NCBI GenBank assembly: GCA_014801585.1
Contig: JAAVDX010000030.1
Span: forward strand, 1 to 34,923
Length of the DNA: 34,923 nt
Direction of reading: 5' to 3'
Source: Bacteroides sp.
Lineage (GTDB): Bacteria > Bacteroidota > Bacteroidia > Bacteroidales > Muribaculaceae
The position numbers and the translations under genes are program-made. Positions 1-9,246 of the stretch are shown piece after piece. Within the stretch, counting starts at the first letter, position 1, and every line of letters starts with the position of its first letter. The notes under the pieces are model-generated. The model was not told where the DNA came from. It made no database searches and saw only the letters and a list, made by a program, of their open reading frames with translations.

Positions 1-1774
1 GATTCTCGTGGAAATTCGATCGATGGGTAAAGATACTGTTGATAGCAAATAGGAGATTGCCGGCTATCTCACTATTTACTCTTATCGTATATATATCTTT
101 TTGAGGAGAGCGCTCCCAGGGACGTTGCGTACGCTTATTAGTGTGGTAGAAACTGTAACCCATTCTCATTATGAAATGATCTTCATAACTATAGCGGAGC
201 ATTGGATTATCGGGCGCAATATTGTTGATGAAATCGTTGGTAGATTCCGGGAGATAGACGTAGTTGATATCGATCGGAGTGAAGGTGTGACGATTGCCGG
301 TAGTGCGTTCGGTCCATTTGTAACTCCAGCCTGCCGTAGAGATAATACGCGTATATTCCGGACGCTGCTGATAATTCATCGAGAGATTCAATTCAGTAGT
401 TGCATTTATTCTACGCTTGAAATTCTCCTTTAGAAATGGAGCTTTAAACTTCGGAAACTGTAATCCAAGATCTGCGGAGTATTCCATATAACGATTGTGC
501 AAGAGTCCTTCGACATTACTGTGAATGGCTTCGTAGGCTCCGCGGACTTTTGCAGTGAAAGACTCTCCGCCACGTCCGATATCTCGGTGTGAGAAAGTCA
601 GTCCGACAGCCACACCTAAATCTCCTTCCGAGTTGGTGCCTTCCAATTCAGCGGTCATTGACATACTCTTGCCGGGCGTCAGCAGAATATAAGCATCGAG
701 ATATTCGATTCCATCTTCCTTCTCTCCGACCGGAACAAATCTGACATTTATAAATTTCAGAATCTCCAATCGCGAAAATGCCTTATATGTACGGTCGAGG
801 GCGCGCTCTGAATATTCCTGGCCGGGTTGAATAAAGTTGTTATCATAAATCACACTCGGACGCAGATACTTGTCCTTACCATAGAAGATTGTGAGTCCAC
901 GATAATCCACGGAATCCTTATTGCGCAACATGGCCGGAGAGGCAGATGCCTGCGACATATTATAATCAGTGATACACATCACGCGCCTGATCTCAAACTT
1001 CTTGGCAGCCTGAAGAGCCTGCTCGTTTCCTCCGGTAGCCATAGGATCAATGATCATTGTAAGGTCAACGTCGTAGGATCCGGCTGTCGTATCTGCCGAG
1101 AACTGGATGTATTCTTTTACAAAATTGAAATAACCATGATTGCGCAATCTCCGCACAATTCTGTCGCGTTCCTGATCAAGTATATTTCGGTCGAGAGGGT
1201 CACCTTGGCGAATGATAAAACGAGTAGAATCCTTTGAGATAATAGCAGAGATAGCAGAATCGGGAATATGCAAGTCAAGAGTTTTTACGATGTGCGGAGT
1301 CCCGGGATTAAGACGATATTCCACATCTATTTTTCGCTTTTCGCTTTTAATAAGCGTATCAACCTCTACTTTTGCCGAAAGATATCCTTTATTTATCAGC
1401 GCCGTGCGCAATTGTCGCACGCTGGTATTAGTCAGCGACTGATCGTATACTACCGGTGGTTCACCGAGCTTCTGTACCCATCGATTCCACCATTTCGTAG
1501 AGTCCATCCCTGACATATTGTAAATTCCGAGGCGGAGTTTCGCACTCCACAACATCTTATGATTCGGTTGCTGACGCACATAAGCGAGCATATCCTCAGT
1601 CTTTATCTGCTCCCCGCCATTGCGCATCAACGAATCGTCAATCACTATCTTCACTTTATCAAGAAGATATTCTCCCTGCGGAACATGGCGCGTAGAGGAA
1701 CAGGCATAAAGTATTGCTCCAAGCGCAAAACAGATGCCTGAATTAACAGCGGTTCGTAATGAGAGGATTTTCAT
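1..1774 (-). CDS. tamL: TamL-like outer-membrane assembly lipoprotein (BamA/TamA family), 3' end off window
   Basis: Partial gene of 591 codons whose C-terminus lies left of position 1. The start at 1774 gives a basic, hydrophobic signal followed by the lipobox LYAC, with Cys25 as the lipidated residue, so the protein should be an outer-membrane-anchored lipoprotein. After it comes RHVPQGEYLLDKVKI, the usual opening of Bacteroidetes TamL proteins. POTRA-like repeats follow (for example TSVRQLRTALINKGYLSAKV, near residues 110-130), and from about residue 370 the sequence turns to alternating beta-barrel strands. In this family the protein works with TamB to insert or export outer-membrane proteins; that role is known for the family and inferred here. 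No tamB is visible, as the gene leaves the window. It lies 70 bp after the MBL-thioesterase gene and is probably cotranscribed with it. BamA itself is less likely because of the lipobox. Confidence 0.87.
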   Translation of the reverse strand, partial: MKILSLRTAVNSGICFALGAILYACSSTRHVPQGEYLLDKVKIVIDDSLMRNGGEQIKTEDMLAYVRQQPNHKMLWSAKLRLGIYNMSGMDSTKWWNRWVQKLGEPPVVYDQSLTNTSVRQLRTALINKGYLSAKVEVDTLIKSEKRKIDVEYRLNPGTPHIVKTLDLHIPDSAISAIISKDSTRFIIRQGDPLDRNILDQERDRIVRRLRNHGYFNFVKEYIQFSADTTAGSYDVDLTMIIDPMATGGNEQALQAAKKFEIRRVMCITDYNMSQASASPAMLRNKDSVDYRGLTIFYGKDKYLRPSVIYDNNFIQPGQEYSERALDRTYKAFSRLEILKFINVRFVPVGEKEDGIEYLDAYILLTPGKSMSMTAELEGTNSEGDLGVAVGLTFSHRDIGRGGESFTAKVRGAYEAIHSNVEGLLHNRYMEYSADLGLQFPKFKAPFLKENFKRRINATTELNLSMNYQQRPEYTRIISTAGWSYKWTERTTGNRHTFTPIDINYVYLPESTNDFINNIAPDNPMLRYSYEDHFIMRMGYSFYHTNKRTQRPWERSPQKDIYTIRVNSEIAGNLLFAINSIFTHRSNFHEN

Positions 1775-1844
1775 TGAATAATATGTCTATGGAAAACTTT
1801 TTGGGAGACGAGATTTGGATTTCGGAGAGGAGATGAGGATAAGA

Positions 1845-3491
1845 TCAGAGAGTCGGGATAGGTGAGTCTCTCTTATCCAGCCAAAGACGAGAGAAAAGTA
1901 TCGGTTGTTTATCTTCTTCTCTCCGCAATTGGAAAGCGTAACCGCGCGAATCTTCATTCTCGGCCTTGATAGGAGCGCGAAGAATATCGAGGGTTTTCCC
2001 ATACTGCCCCTCATGAAGGAATGAAAGTTCAAGACGCCCGACGCGATATTCGTCATGTTCCTGAAGAGAGAAGCGATTCATAAGCAGACTGACATAGCGC
2101 ACAGTGTTGACATGTCGATACGCATCAAGATCGGAATATTTAAAAGTATATTTCTCGGGCTGCGAATCAGCCACAAGAAATCTACCGGTTGCACTATCCG
2201 CTTCTTCCGGAGATACGATCGTAAGGTGTTTACCCTGTCGCTTTATCGGCGGACATTCTCGTCCTCCTATAAACTCTTCCCTTACATTAAGTGAATCAAG
2301 ACCGGCATTGGCATGAGTAACAGTATCAAGAACCATCCAGATACTACGTGCATATCCTAAGGGATTTCCCGCTTCATCCTCAATGCTGAAAGCGCGCTCG
2401 GAAAAGTGACGGTTACAGGATTCTATCCATGTGGAAATCTTATAGTGGCTGTCAACAGTAGGATACTGCTTCATCTCAATTGTAAGTCTCGATAGCACCC
2501 ATCCTGTATGATTATTAGGCATAAAGGGATTGCCGATCTCAAGATGATTGGCATGCTCAGTAGCGATATCGATGAGTTTTGATGTGAGCAGAGGAAGAGA
2601 TATTTCACGTTCTGCATTTGTCTCTCCGGCAGAAAGGAAGTATTCACGTGTAAGCACCGGATTGAATTTACTTTCCGCTTCATCATTCTTTTTATCCTCT
2701 TCACTGAAGCAATCCCCACGCGAAGTCAGAGCGATGTATTGTCCTTCAGAGGCTGCATAAGCCTTAAAGTCTATAGCATCACGTTTTCGTTGGGCAAGTT
2801 GCTCGGGAGTGTCAGCCAATTCAAAATGCATGGGGAAGAAATGTTTTACCCTTATAGCCCTCACAAAGCGTGAAGCACCATCGGCATAACCGCTGCCAAT
2901 CCGGCTATCTACCGGGAACATAGCGATATCCAATTTCGGAAATGCCTCGACCAGTGGCCGCAATTCATTCTCAAACGCCTGCTCAGCAGCAGCGATCTCT
3001 TCCGAGGTTGATTCATCGCGCCATGCCCAACAGTTAAGATCTCCGGCATGGAATATGGTAAGACCTGACTCCATCAATGTGATGGCATAGGAGTTGCCCA
3101 CATCGGTAGATCCGAATGCTCTGACCGTCATCTTTTCATCGGCGAATGAATCACCGGGCCGAAGCACGCTGACCAAACTTACATCCGGTTTTGGTCCGCG
3201 ATAAAGGCTCTCATCTCTTAGGAGATAACCGGCATGACGCGCCGTATCCTTGGAAATGATAAAGTGAATATCAGGATGGACATCAACCCAACTGAAAATA
3301 ACTTTATTGAAATGGTCTTTATGAAAATGACTTACAAAGACGTATAAGGGAATGTCCGCTCTCAGAGTTCTAAGGAACTCCGGAAGCTCACCATCTCTGA
3401 CGGCCGGATCTTTCCAGAAATCGAAAAGGAGAGCGCAATCCGGGGTTGTAATCAGAAAACAGTCGTGATATATATATGTTACTTCAAACAT
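1845..3491 (-). CDS. Fusion of metallo-beta-lactamase-fold hydrolase and acyl-ACP thioesterase
   Basis: 548 residues in two halves. Residues 1-250 are a metallo-beta-lactamase fold: the metal motif HFHKDH is at 55-60, with further candidate ligands His148 and Asp151 (HAGD) and His222 (FPMHFE). Residues 275-545 look like a double-hotdog acyl-ACP thioesterase: NPFMPNNHTGWVLSRLTIEM near 321-340 in the first hotdog and SDLDAYRHVNTVRYV in the second. Thioesterases of this family release free fatty acids from acyl carrier protein. The MBL half has no assigned substrate. Both halves keep their key residues, so this looks like a working fusion and not two joined fragments; the ORF is continuous, with no frameshift. 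A TAATTTTG box about 100 bp upstream could drive it. Its partner downstream is tamL, so a membrane-lipid or envelope role is plausible but not shown. Confidence 0.85.
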   Translation of the reverse strand: MFEVTYIYHDCFLITTPDCALLFDFWKDPAVRDGELPEFLRTLRADIPLYVFVSHFHKDHFNKVIFSWVDVHPDIHFIISKDTARHAGYLLRDESLYRGPKPDVSLVSVLRPGDSFADEKMTVRAFGSTDVGNSYAITLMESGLTIFHAGDLNCWAWRDESTSEEIAAAEQAFENELRPLVEAFPKLDIAMFPVDSRIGSGYADGASRFVRAIRVKHFFPMHFELADTPEQLAQRKRDAIDFKAYAASEGQYIALTSRGDCFSEEDKKNDEAESKFNPVLTREYFLSAGETNAEREISLPLLTSKLIDIATEHANHLEIGNPFMPNNHTGWVLSRLTIEMKQYPTVDSHYKISTWIESCNRHFSERAFSIEDEAGNPLGYARSIWMVLDTVTHANAGLDSLNVREEFIGGRECPPIKRQGKHLTIVSPEEADSATGRFLVADSQPEKYTFKYSDLDAYRHVNTVRYVSLLMNRFSLQEHDEYRVGRLELSFLHEGQYGKTLDILRAPIKAENEDSRGYAFQLRREEDKQPILFSRLWLDKRDSPIPTL

Positions 3492-3588
3492 CGGGTCTTA
3501 TTTCTATATTAGTACTCTTCCTCTCTGCAAAATCAGAGAGTATCCGGAGATTAAACACCGAATAAGAGGGAAGGGTCTAAAATTATTT

Positions 3589-3596
3589 CAAAATTA
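3589..3596 (-). promoter_or_regulatory. Bacteroidetes -7 box for the MBL-thioesterase gene
   Basis: On the minus strand this reads TAATTTTG, a full match to the Bacteroidetes -7 consensus TAnnTTTG. Transcription would begin near 3584 and give a leader of about 90 bases to the start codon at 3491. The -33 region is weak (TTGG in place of TTTG). It stands back to back with the DUF4924 promoter. Confidence 0.55.
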
Positions 3597-3668
3597 GTAA
3601 AATTTCACGAATCGCACACCCCAATATACGATTTTTTTGTTACCTGGAAAGTAGAAAAGGCTCCGCTT

Positions 3669-3699
3669 TTTGCCAACTCGCGAAAATTTAGTAATTTTG
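3669..3699 (+). promoter_or_regulatory. Bacteroidetes-type promoter for the DUF4924-prfC operon
   Basis: TTTG at 3669-3672 and TAATTTTG at 3692-3699 are separated by 19 bases, matching the Bacteroidetes primary-sigma promoter layout. Predicted transcription start is near 3705, about 55 bases before the start codon at 3759. Confidence 0.68.
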
Positions 3700-3758
3700 T
3701 AAAAATAAACATAGGGATTCTCTATGAGCAATGGGGACTCTCTGAAAATATTATCAAA

Positions 3759-4316
3759 ATGTTTACCGCCTCAGAAAAGAAGCGCGAGAATATCGCGGAA
3801 TATATACTCTATATGTGGCAGATCGAAAATCTGATCCGCGCATATAATCTCGATATCGATAAAATCGACTCCGAGATAATTTCAAAATATACCAATCTGT
3901 CGGAAGAGCAGAAAAAAGATCTTCATGACTGGTATGAATCTCTCATCGACATGATGCGTCGTGAGGGCGTAGAGAAGTCAGGCCATCTTCAGCTTAATAA
4001 GAATACGATTATTGCTCTCGACGATCTTCATCGTCAACTTCTCGCCGATCAAAAGTTTGCCAAGTACTCTGCAGAATTCTACAAGACGCTTCCTTATATT
4101 GTAGAACTGCGAGCTAAGGCCGGTGAGGAGAAATCCGGTGAGATCGAGACGTGTCTGAATGCTCTCTATGGCATCATGATGCTTCGCATGCAAGGTAAGG
4201 AGATTTCAAAAGAGACAATGGAAGCGATTGCTCAGATATCAAAATTCCTTGGTATGCTCGCAGGCTATTATAAGAAAGATTTCAATAACGAACTTTTCGA
4301 CAACAATAAAGACTAA
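3759..4316 (+). CDS. DUF4924 family protein
   Basis: 185 residues, no signal peptide or membrane segment, probably cytoplasmic and all-helical (long runs such as REGVEKSGHLQLNKNTIIAL and GEIETCLNALYGIMMLRMQG). It matches my memory of DUF4924, a Bacteroidetes-restricted family without known function. It is the first gene after a strong promoter, and prfC follows 22 bp later, so the two are likely one transcript; a translation-related role is only suggested by that. Its last codons and stop lie in a 17-bp tandem duplication (4305-4338), but the second copy lies beyond the stop, so the protein is not changed by it. Confidence 0.8.
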   Translation: MFTASEKKRENIAEYILYMWQIENLIRAYNLDIDKIDSEIISKYTNLSEEQKKDLHDWYESLIDMMRREGVEKSGHLQLNKNTIIALDDLHRQLLADQKFAKYSAEFYKTLPYIVELRAKAGEEKSGEIETCLNALYGIMMLRMQGKEISKETMEAIAQISKFLGMLAGYYKKDFNNELFDNNKD

Positions 4317-4338
4317 TCTTAAATAAAGACTAATCTTC
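4305..4338 (+). repeat. 17-bp tandem duplication between DUF4924 gene and prfC
   Basis: AATAAAGACTAATCTT occurs at 4305-4320 and again at 4322-4337, a period of 17 with one difference in the last base of the unit. The first copy contains the DUF4924 stop codon; the second forms most of the spacer just before the prfC start at 4339. Without the duplication the two genes would be 5 bp apart. Confidence 0.85.
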
Positions 4339-5922
4339 ATGTCAGAAGAACTGAATAAAGAGATAGCGCGTCGACGCACATTTGCTATTATTTCCCACCC
4401 GGACGCGGGTAAGACAACTCTGACCGAAAAACTTCTGCTTTTCGGTGGTGCAATCCACGTAGCGGGTGCCGTAAAAAGTAATAAAATCAAGAAGACCGCC
4501 ACTTCCGACTGGATGGAGATCGAGAAGCAACGCGGCATCTCGGTGGCTACTTCAGTAATGGGGTTCAACTATGGCGATTATAAAATCAATATTCTTGACA
4601 CACCGGGCCACCAGGACTTTGCGGAAGATACATTCCGCACTCTGACGGCTGTGGACTCAGTAATAATCGTTGTAGACGTGGCCAAAGGTGTGGAGACACA
4701 GACGCGCCGACTTATGGAAGTGTGCAGAATGCGCAACACTCCGGTAATAGTCTTTGTCAATAAGCTCGACCGTGAAGGCCGTGACCCGTTTGATATTCTT
4801 GACGAGCTGGAATCGGAACTGAAAATCAAGGTGCGTCCATTATCGTGGCCAATCAATATTGGGGCTAAATTCAAGGGTGTCTATAATATCTACGAGCATG
4901 GTCTCGACCTCTTTACTCCGTCGAAACAGACAGTCAGCGAACGAGTGGAGATCTCAGACGTAAACTCACCGGAAGTTGACCGACTCGTAGGCGAAGCCGA
5001 TGCAGAAAAACTGCGTGAGGATCTCGAACTTATCGAGGGTGTCTATCCGGAATTTGATCCGGAAGAGTATCTTCGAGGTGAAGTAGCTCCGGTGTTTTTC
5101 GGATCGGCCCTCAACACTTTCGGAGTGAAAGAACTTCTCGACTGTTTTGTCAAGATCGCCCCGTCTCCACGACCGATTAATGCCGAAGAGCGCGAAGTGC
5201 GTCCTGAGGAGGAGGGATTCTCCGGTTTCGTATTCAAAATTCATGCGAATATGGACCCTAACCACCGCAGTTGCATCGCATTCGTGAAGATATGCAGCGG
5301 AAAATTTGAGCGTAATGTCAATTACCTCCACGTGCGCCATAACAAACAGATGCGTTTTGCTGCTCCTACAGCCTTCATGGCACAGAAAAAGAATATCGTA
5401 GACGAGGCCTTTCCGGGCGACATCGTAGGTATTCCGGATACGGGTAATTTCAAAATCGGTGATACTCTCACCTCCGGGGAGAATCTACACTTCAAGGGAT
5501 TACCGTCGTTCTCGCCTGAGATGTTTAAATACATAGAGAATGCCGACCCGATGAAAGCCAAACAACTCGAAAAAGGTATCAAGCAATTGATGGACGAGGG
5601 TGTGGCTCAGCTGTTCACGAATCAGTTTAACGGGCGGAAAATCATCGGCACAGTCGGTCAGCTTCAGTTCGAGGTGATTCAGTATCGCTTGCTCCATGAA
5701 TATGGTGCTCAGTGCAGATGGGAACCGATCAGTCTTTACAAGGCGTGCTGGATTGAAAGCGACGATCCGGAAGCACTGGCAGCTTTCAAAAAGCGTAAGC
5801 ATCAGTTTATGGCAATAGATAAAGAAGGACGCGACGTATTCCTCGCTGACTCCAACTACGTACTTCAGATGGCACAATCTGACTTCCCTGCCATTCGGTT
5901 CCATTTTTCATCAGAATTCTAA
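4339..5922 (+). CDS. prfC: Peptide chain release factor 3
   Basis: 527 residues, the usual length for RF3. This translational GTPase removes RF1 or RF2 from the ribosome after peptide release. GTPase motifs are all visible: G1 SHPDAGKTT at 19-27, G3 DTPGHQDF at 87-94 and G4 NKLD at 141-144, with the RF3-type switch region [20 protein letters not shown] near 54-73. The C-terminal part ([20 protein letters not shown], near 440) is typical for RF3 and sets it apart from EF-G. It is cotranscribed with the DUF4924 gene and ends 51 bp before a strong hairpin. I see no missing motif or frameshift. Confidence 0.97.
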   Translation: MSEELNKEIARRRTFAIISHPDAGKTTLTEKLLLFGGAIHVAGAVKSNKIKKTATSDWMEIEKQRGISVATSVMGFNYGDYKINILDTPGHQDFAEDTFRTLTAVDSVIIVVDVAKGVETQTRRLMEVCRMRNTPVIVFVNKLDREGRDPFDILDELESELKIKVRPLSWPINIGAKFKGVYNIYEHGLDLFTPSKQTVSERVEISDVNSPEVDRLVGEADAEKLREDLELIEGVYPEFDPEEYLRGEVAPVFFGSALNTFGVKELLDCFVKIAPSPRPINAEEREVRPEEEGFSGFVFKIHANMDPNHRSCIAFVKICSGKFERNVNYLHVRHNKQMRFAAPTAFMAQKKNIVDEAFPGDIVGIPDTGNFKIGDTLTSGENLHFKGLPSFSPEMFKYIENADPMKAKQLEKGIKQLMDEGVAQLFTNQFNGRKIIGTVGQLQFEVIQYRLLHEYGAQCRWEPISLYKACWIESDDPEALAAFKKRKHQFMAIDKEGRDVFLADSNYVLQMAQSDFPAIRFHFSSEF

Positions 5923-5973
5923 AAGACGTTCACTATCTCCTCCTTTCCATTGGAGGAATTGATTAGATAAAGA

Positions 5974-6009
5974 AAGACTCCTGTCCGTAATCTCTCGGGC
6001 AGGAGTCTT
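5974..6009. terminator. Bidirectional terminator between prfC and the CotH gene
   Basis: Stem AAGACTCCTGTCC (5974-5986) pairs with GGGCAGGAGTCTT (5997-6009) around a 10-base loop; 12 Watson-Crick pairs and one G-T wobble. It lies between two convergent genes, so it can end transcripts from both sides. A smaller hairpin (TCCTCC / GGAGGA, 5938-5943 with 5952-5957) sits just before it. Confidence 0.83.
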
Positions 6010-6054
6010 ATTATATGGTTATATAGGGTATTATTTCAACGGGTATATTGAGAA

Positions 6055-7935
6055 TTATTTCACAAGGACCTTTCGGACTGATGAGCCATCTTTTGCACGT
6101 ATCAGATAGAGGCTACCGGATTCAGGAGAAGCGACCTTCATTCCCTGAAGGTTGTAGATCTCAACTTCGGTGCCTTCATTCTTGATAGCTGCGATTTCAT
6201 CTACACCGGAAATTATATAAGAGGGGAGTGGGGCAGCCGGAGTTGTGTCACGGGTCGGTTCAGCGAAGTAGCCGTTATAATCACCCCATTGACGAGCAAG
6301 CCAGGAAGTTTTCTGACGAAGGTGATTCTTCACATATTCTGCTGCACCGTCAAGATTACGGTTGTCTGCGACAGCCTGACCTCCATCAGGAACGGGCTGG
6401 TCATGCCAGCGTTCATAATCCGCGCGGGCAGCTGCTTTCAGATGATTGATGTAAGTGTCAATGTCCGCATTGATACCATCAAACTTCTGCGACATATACC
6501 ATTTCCAAGTCTCTTTGACCTTATCCATAAACTTGGAGTTCAAGCGCAAGGATGCGATCCAAGTGTTGCCGTAGGGACCATAGTTGGAGAAATAATCATC
6601 CGTCGGACCCATGAATGCGTTGCCGAAATCCCAAAGGGGAGAGAAATGCCATTTCTGACCTTCACCGTAATCGCGGAAGAGATATGTAGACCCATGATAT
6701 GACTCAGTATGAGACACGATCTCTTCAACAATGTAATAACGGGCCGCATCGTCCATATCCATGTAGCTCCAGAGAGAGTCGGAGTTATCACCGATCGCAT
6801 CGTTCATTGCAGTAAACTGTTCGGTAACAAACTGCCGCTGTATATCGGAGTACTCCTCCGGAGTATCGAAGGTGATACGAAGCGTATCTTTAAAACCGCC
6901 AGCCTGACCTTTTTCCTCCATCCAGATCTGGTTATCCTCATCATAATTGTCGAGTTCGACAAGATAACCTCCGCTCACGAGAGCCGGATCCGAAACATTA
7001 TCATCAAGTTCAGTGATGTTGACACGATCAGAATCTACGCGGATAGACTCTGTAAGGAAATACAGACCGCGATAATCTCCGTTGATCACGACTTCTACGG
7101 GTTGCTGATCGGGAGTCCAGGGGAGCTCCATGCGACGTCCGAGATTGAAACCGGTGAAGTTTCTTAGATAACCGAAGAAGTCATCGGCATGAGCAAGAAT
7201 AGCGAAATGCTTACTCTTCGACAGACCGAGCATCGACTGCTTCTTATCGAGTTTGAGTTTAAAAGGTTTCTTCGAGAATCCTTTACGGGTCCAATTGCCA
7301 CGCGCTTTAATCTGCAGAGGCAGGGGGTCTTCCTTGCTACCGATTGACTTCGCACCCTCTGCTTCCATCCATTCACATCCGTTAAGGTCGAGCCAGTAAT
7401 CGCCTGAGAAGTAATTCTTATGATCGAGATCCTTGGAGATGATTTCGTTGTTGAGATTGCCATTCTCGTCATACACGTTAATATAGAGTATGGGCAGAGT
7501 GCCGGAACCGGGGCCATCAACAACCGGAGGCTGCTGGCCATTGACGGAGAAGGATATTGCAGCTTCGTTTGAGCCCTCCACATATCTGAAGGAGATAGTC
7601 AAATCATTCAGGTTGTGACCAATAAAGTTGAATCCGTCAAAGATTCCGATGCGACTTACTGATGAGTTGATCTCTGTGTCATTTCCGTTTGAAGCTCCAT
7701 AATTGATGGTCCAATCGTCATTAGAGATCTTGAACTCTCCGTCGAGATTATTGACATGGATAGTGTAAACATCATTCTCTCTGGAGAATGGGAGTTCTGT
7801 ACCATTCCAAGACGAACCCTGGAAACTCCCTCGGAGATAGAAGAGGGGATAACCCTGCGAATCAACACTGCCGGCAAAGGCAGATGCCGAAATCGACAAC
7901 ATGGCCATGAAAGCCATTGAGGTAAAAAATTTCAT
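6055..7935 (-). CDS. Secreted CotH-kinase family protein with Por-type C-terminal sorting domain
   Basis: 626 residues. Signal peptide at 1-21 (hydrophobic, ending ASAFA). Residues 30-130 resemble a small beta-sandwich, perhaps carbohydrate-binding. The CotH-like kinase domain covers about 148-530: RGNWTRKGFSKKPFKLKLDK at 212-231 carries the lysine-rich nucleotide-binding segment and WDFGNAF at 435-441 fits the DFG-like metal site. The last 55 residues (EVEIYNLQGMKV ... VRKVLVK) match the C-terminal sorting tail found in many Bacteroidetes exported proteins. CotH proteins phosphorylate proteins in spore coats; the substrate in Bacteroidetes is unknown. The gene stands alone, convergent with prfC. 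I find no clear TAnnTTTG box upstream, but the 5' region has two sets of tandem repeats. Confidence 0.88.
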   Translation of the reverse strand: MKFFTSMAFMAMLSISASAFAGSVDSQGYPLFYLRGSFQGSSWNGTELPFSRENDVYTIHVNNLDGEFKISNDDWTINYGASNGNDTEINSSVSRIGIFDGFNFIGHNLNDLTISFRYVEGSNEAAISFSVNGQQPPVVDGPGSGTLPILYINVYDENGNLNNEIISKDLDHKNYFSGDYWLDLNGCEWMEAEGAKSIGSKEDPLPLQIKARGNWTRKGFSKKPFKLKLDKKQSMLGLSKSKHFAILAHADDFFGYLRNFTGFNLGRRMELPWTPDQQPVEVVINGDYRGLYFLTESIRVDSDRVNITELDDNVSDPALVSGGYLVELDNYDEDNQIWMEEKGQAGGFKDTLRITFDTPEEYSDIQRQFVTEQFTAMNDAIGDNSDSLWSYMDMDDAARYYIVEEIVSHTESYHGSTYLFRDYGEGQKWHFSPLWDFGNAFMGPTDDYFSNYGPYGNTWIASLRLNSKFMDKVKETWKWYMSQKFDGINADIDTYINHLKAAARADYERWHDQPVPDGGQAVADNRNLDGAAEYVKNHLRQKTSWLARQWGDYNGYFAEPTRDTTPAAPLPSYIISGVDEIAAIKNEGTEVEIYNLQGMKVASPESGSLYLIRAKDGSSVRKVLVK

Positions 7936-7955
7936 TTTTCAGGTAAGAAATTGAA

Positions 7956-7983
7956 TTTAGTTAAGTAATTTTAGTTAAGCAAT
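7956..7983 (-). repeat. Two adjacent 14-bp repeats upstream of the CotH gene
   Basis: On the plus strand TTTAGTTAAGTAAT (7956-7969) is followed directly by TTTAGTTAAGCAAT (7970-7983), one mismatch. They lie 20-48 bp upstream of the CotH start codon, where they would be in the 5' leader or the core promoter. Confidence 0.75.
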
Positions 7984-8030
7984 TTATTTTGCCGACGTTT
8001 CAGAATTTCTTCTTCGACGTCATATAGATG

Positions 8031-8090
8031 AAGCTAAATCGATTAACGTCTTATCGAATAAAGCTAAATCAATTAAAGTCAAATCGAGGA
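8031..8090. repeat. Two imperfect 30-bp tandem repeats between GT2 gene and CotH gene
   Basis: Copies at 8031-8060 and 8061-8090 both start AAGCTAAATC and agree at about 24 of 30 positions by eye. The stretch lies between the end of the glycosyltransferase gene (8158) and the CotH start (7935). No coding sense is apparent. Confidence 0.7.
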
Positions 8091-8157
8091 TATTACAACG
8101 ATTAAAACTTTTGAGACCATCCTTATTATTTTTCAACGAAATGAAAGCTGAAAAATT

Positions 8158-9033
8158 TTATAGCTTTCCCCTTATTGCATACCATAGACGTGAAAAAATC
8201 GAACGTTTTCGCCACTTCTCCTCTCGACGACGCAAATTTTTTAGTTCTACCAAGAGTGATAACATATCCGGAAAGGCCCGATCATATATATTGCGATGTT
8301 TATCGTATATATATGAATAACACTGAGTCATCCGACCGTCCTGATCGGCCGATTTTGAGCGTGACTGCTTCTTTATTCTATATTTGAATAGTGGAGCTGT
8401 AATCTGTCGCACCCTAATGTCAGTAGCTTCAACTTGTATGTCAGTCGGACTCACTTCGGCATTAATTTCAGGTGACTCGGGACAATCGCCGGGAGCTAAC
8501 AGACGGATCCAGAATTCCCAATCCTCATAGCCTATCAACATACGCTCATCAAAACCGCCGATCCGCTCGAAATCTAAGCGTCTGACCATTGCCGAACAGA
8601 AGATAGAGTTTGAAAGCAGAAGATCCCTATAACCGTTATAGCATAACTTTGGAGTCGCATGAGCAGCACCGAAAAACTTCCAATCTGAATACGCAACTTT
8701 TAATTCCGGATTGCTCTCCAATTCCACGAAACACCTTTTAAGATAATCGGGCGCGATTACATCATCAGCATCAAGGGCTACGATATATGGAGCAGTGGTC
8801 ATTGAAGCGGCATAGTTTCTCGCAGCGCTCACTCCACGATTCGGAGTATGATAAAATCGGATTCGCTCATCGGAAAGAAAGGGTGCGACAACATGTGCCA
8901 CATCGTCAGGCGACCCATCATCTACTATGGCCAGTTCCCAATCTGTCAGAGTCTGTCGTTGAAGTGATTCGATCGCCTCCGTAATATAGGCCGATTGACC
9001 GTAGGCAGGCATAAGCACGGCAATCTTCGGCAT
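8158..9033 (-). CDS. Family 2 glycosyltransferase
   Basis: 291 residues from the start chosen here. GT-A fold: opens with MPKIAVLMPAYGQSAYITEA, has IVDDGSPDD for nucleotide-sugar binding, DAD in IVALDADDVIAPDY as the metal site and GYEDWEFWIRLL as the ED acceptor-side motif. A basic C-terminus follows, with no membrane segment. The open frame reaches 9111, but a minus-strand TAATTTTG box at 9099-9106 would place transcription start inside that extension, so 9033 is preferred and 9090 is possible. Probably adds a sugar to a surface glycan (LPS or capsule); donor and acceptor cannot be told. It is divergent from the next glycosyltransferase. Confidence 0.88.
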   Translation of the reverse strand: MPKIAVLMPAYGQSAYITEAIESLQRQTLTDWELAIVDDGSPDDVAHVVAPFLSDERIRFYHTPNRGVSAARNYAASMTTAPYIVALDADDVIAPDYLKRCFVELESNPELKVAYSDWKFFGAAHATPKLCYNGYRDLLLSNSIFCSAMVRRLDFERIGGFDERMLIGYEDWEFWIRLLAPGDCPESPEINAEVSPTDIQVEATDIRVRQITAPLFKYRIKKQSRSKSADQDGRMTQCYSYIYDKHRNIYDRAFPDMLSLLVELKNLRRREEKWRKRSIFSRLWYAIRGKL

Positions 9034-9094
9034 CGGAATATGAGTGCCGTCGGAGAAAGTTTTTACGGGGGTGCTGCTATAAGTCTCCATATAT

Positions 9095-9126
9095 TTTGCA
9101 AAATTAATCAAATATCAGTAATTTTG
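9095..9126 (+). promoter_or_regulatory. Bacteroidetes-type promoter for plus-strand glycosyltransferases
   Basis: TTTG at 9095-9098 and TAATTTTG at 9119-9126, 20 bases apart, an excellent match. Predicted start of transcription near 9131, about 115 bases before the start codon at 9247. It overlaps a minus-strand -7 box at 9099-9106. Confidence 0.7.
9099..9106 (-). promoter_or_regulatory. -7 box for the minus-strand glycosyltransferase
   Basis: Reads TAATTTTG on the minus strand. Transcription would start near 9094, so the start codon at 9111 could not be used, while those at 9090 (nearly leaderless) and 9033 could. The box lies within the spacer of the opposing promoter, so the two probably exclude each other. 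Confidence 0.5.
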
Positions 9127-9246
9127 CAATGCAATGAGGTTGAAACAACCTTCTTGCATTGCGGTAAATCCGACTTCACCTTTGAACAGTCATCAACGGC
9201 GCTAATATTGGCCTATGATGTATATTATCCCCATATACCCTATCTG

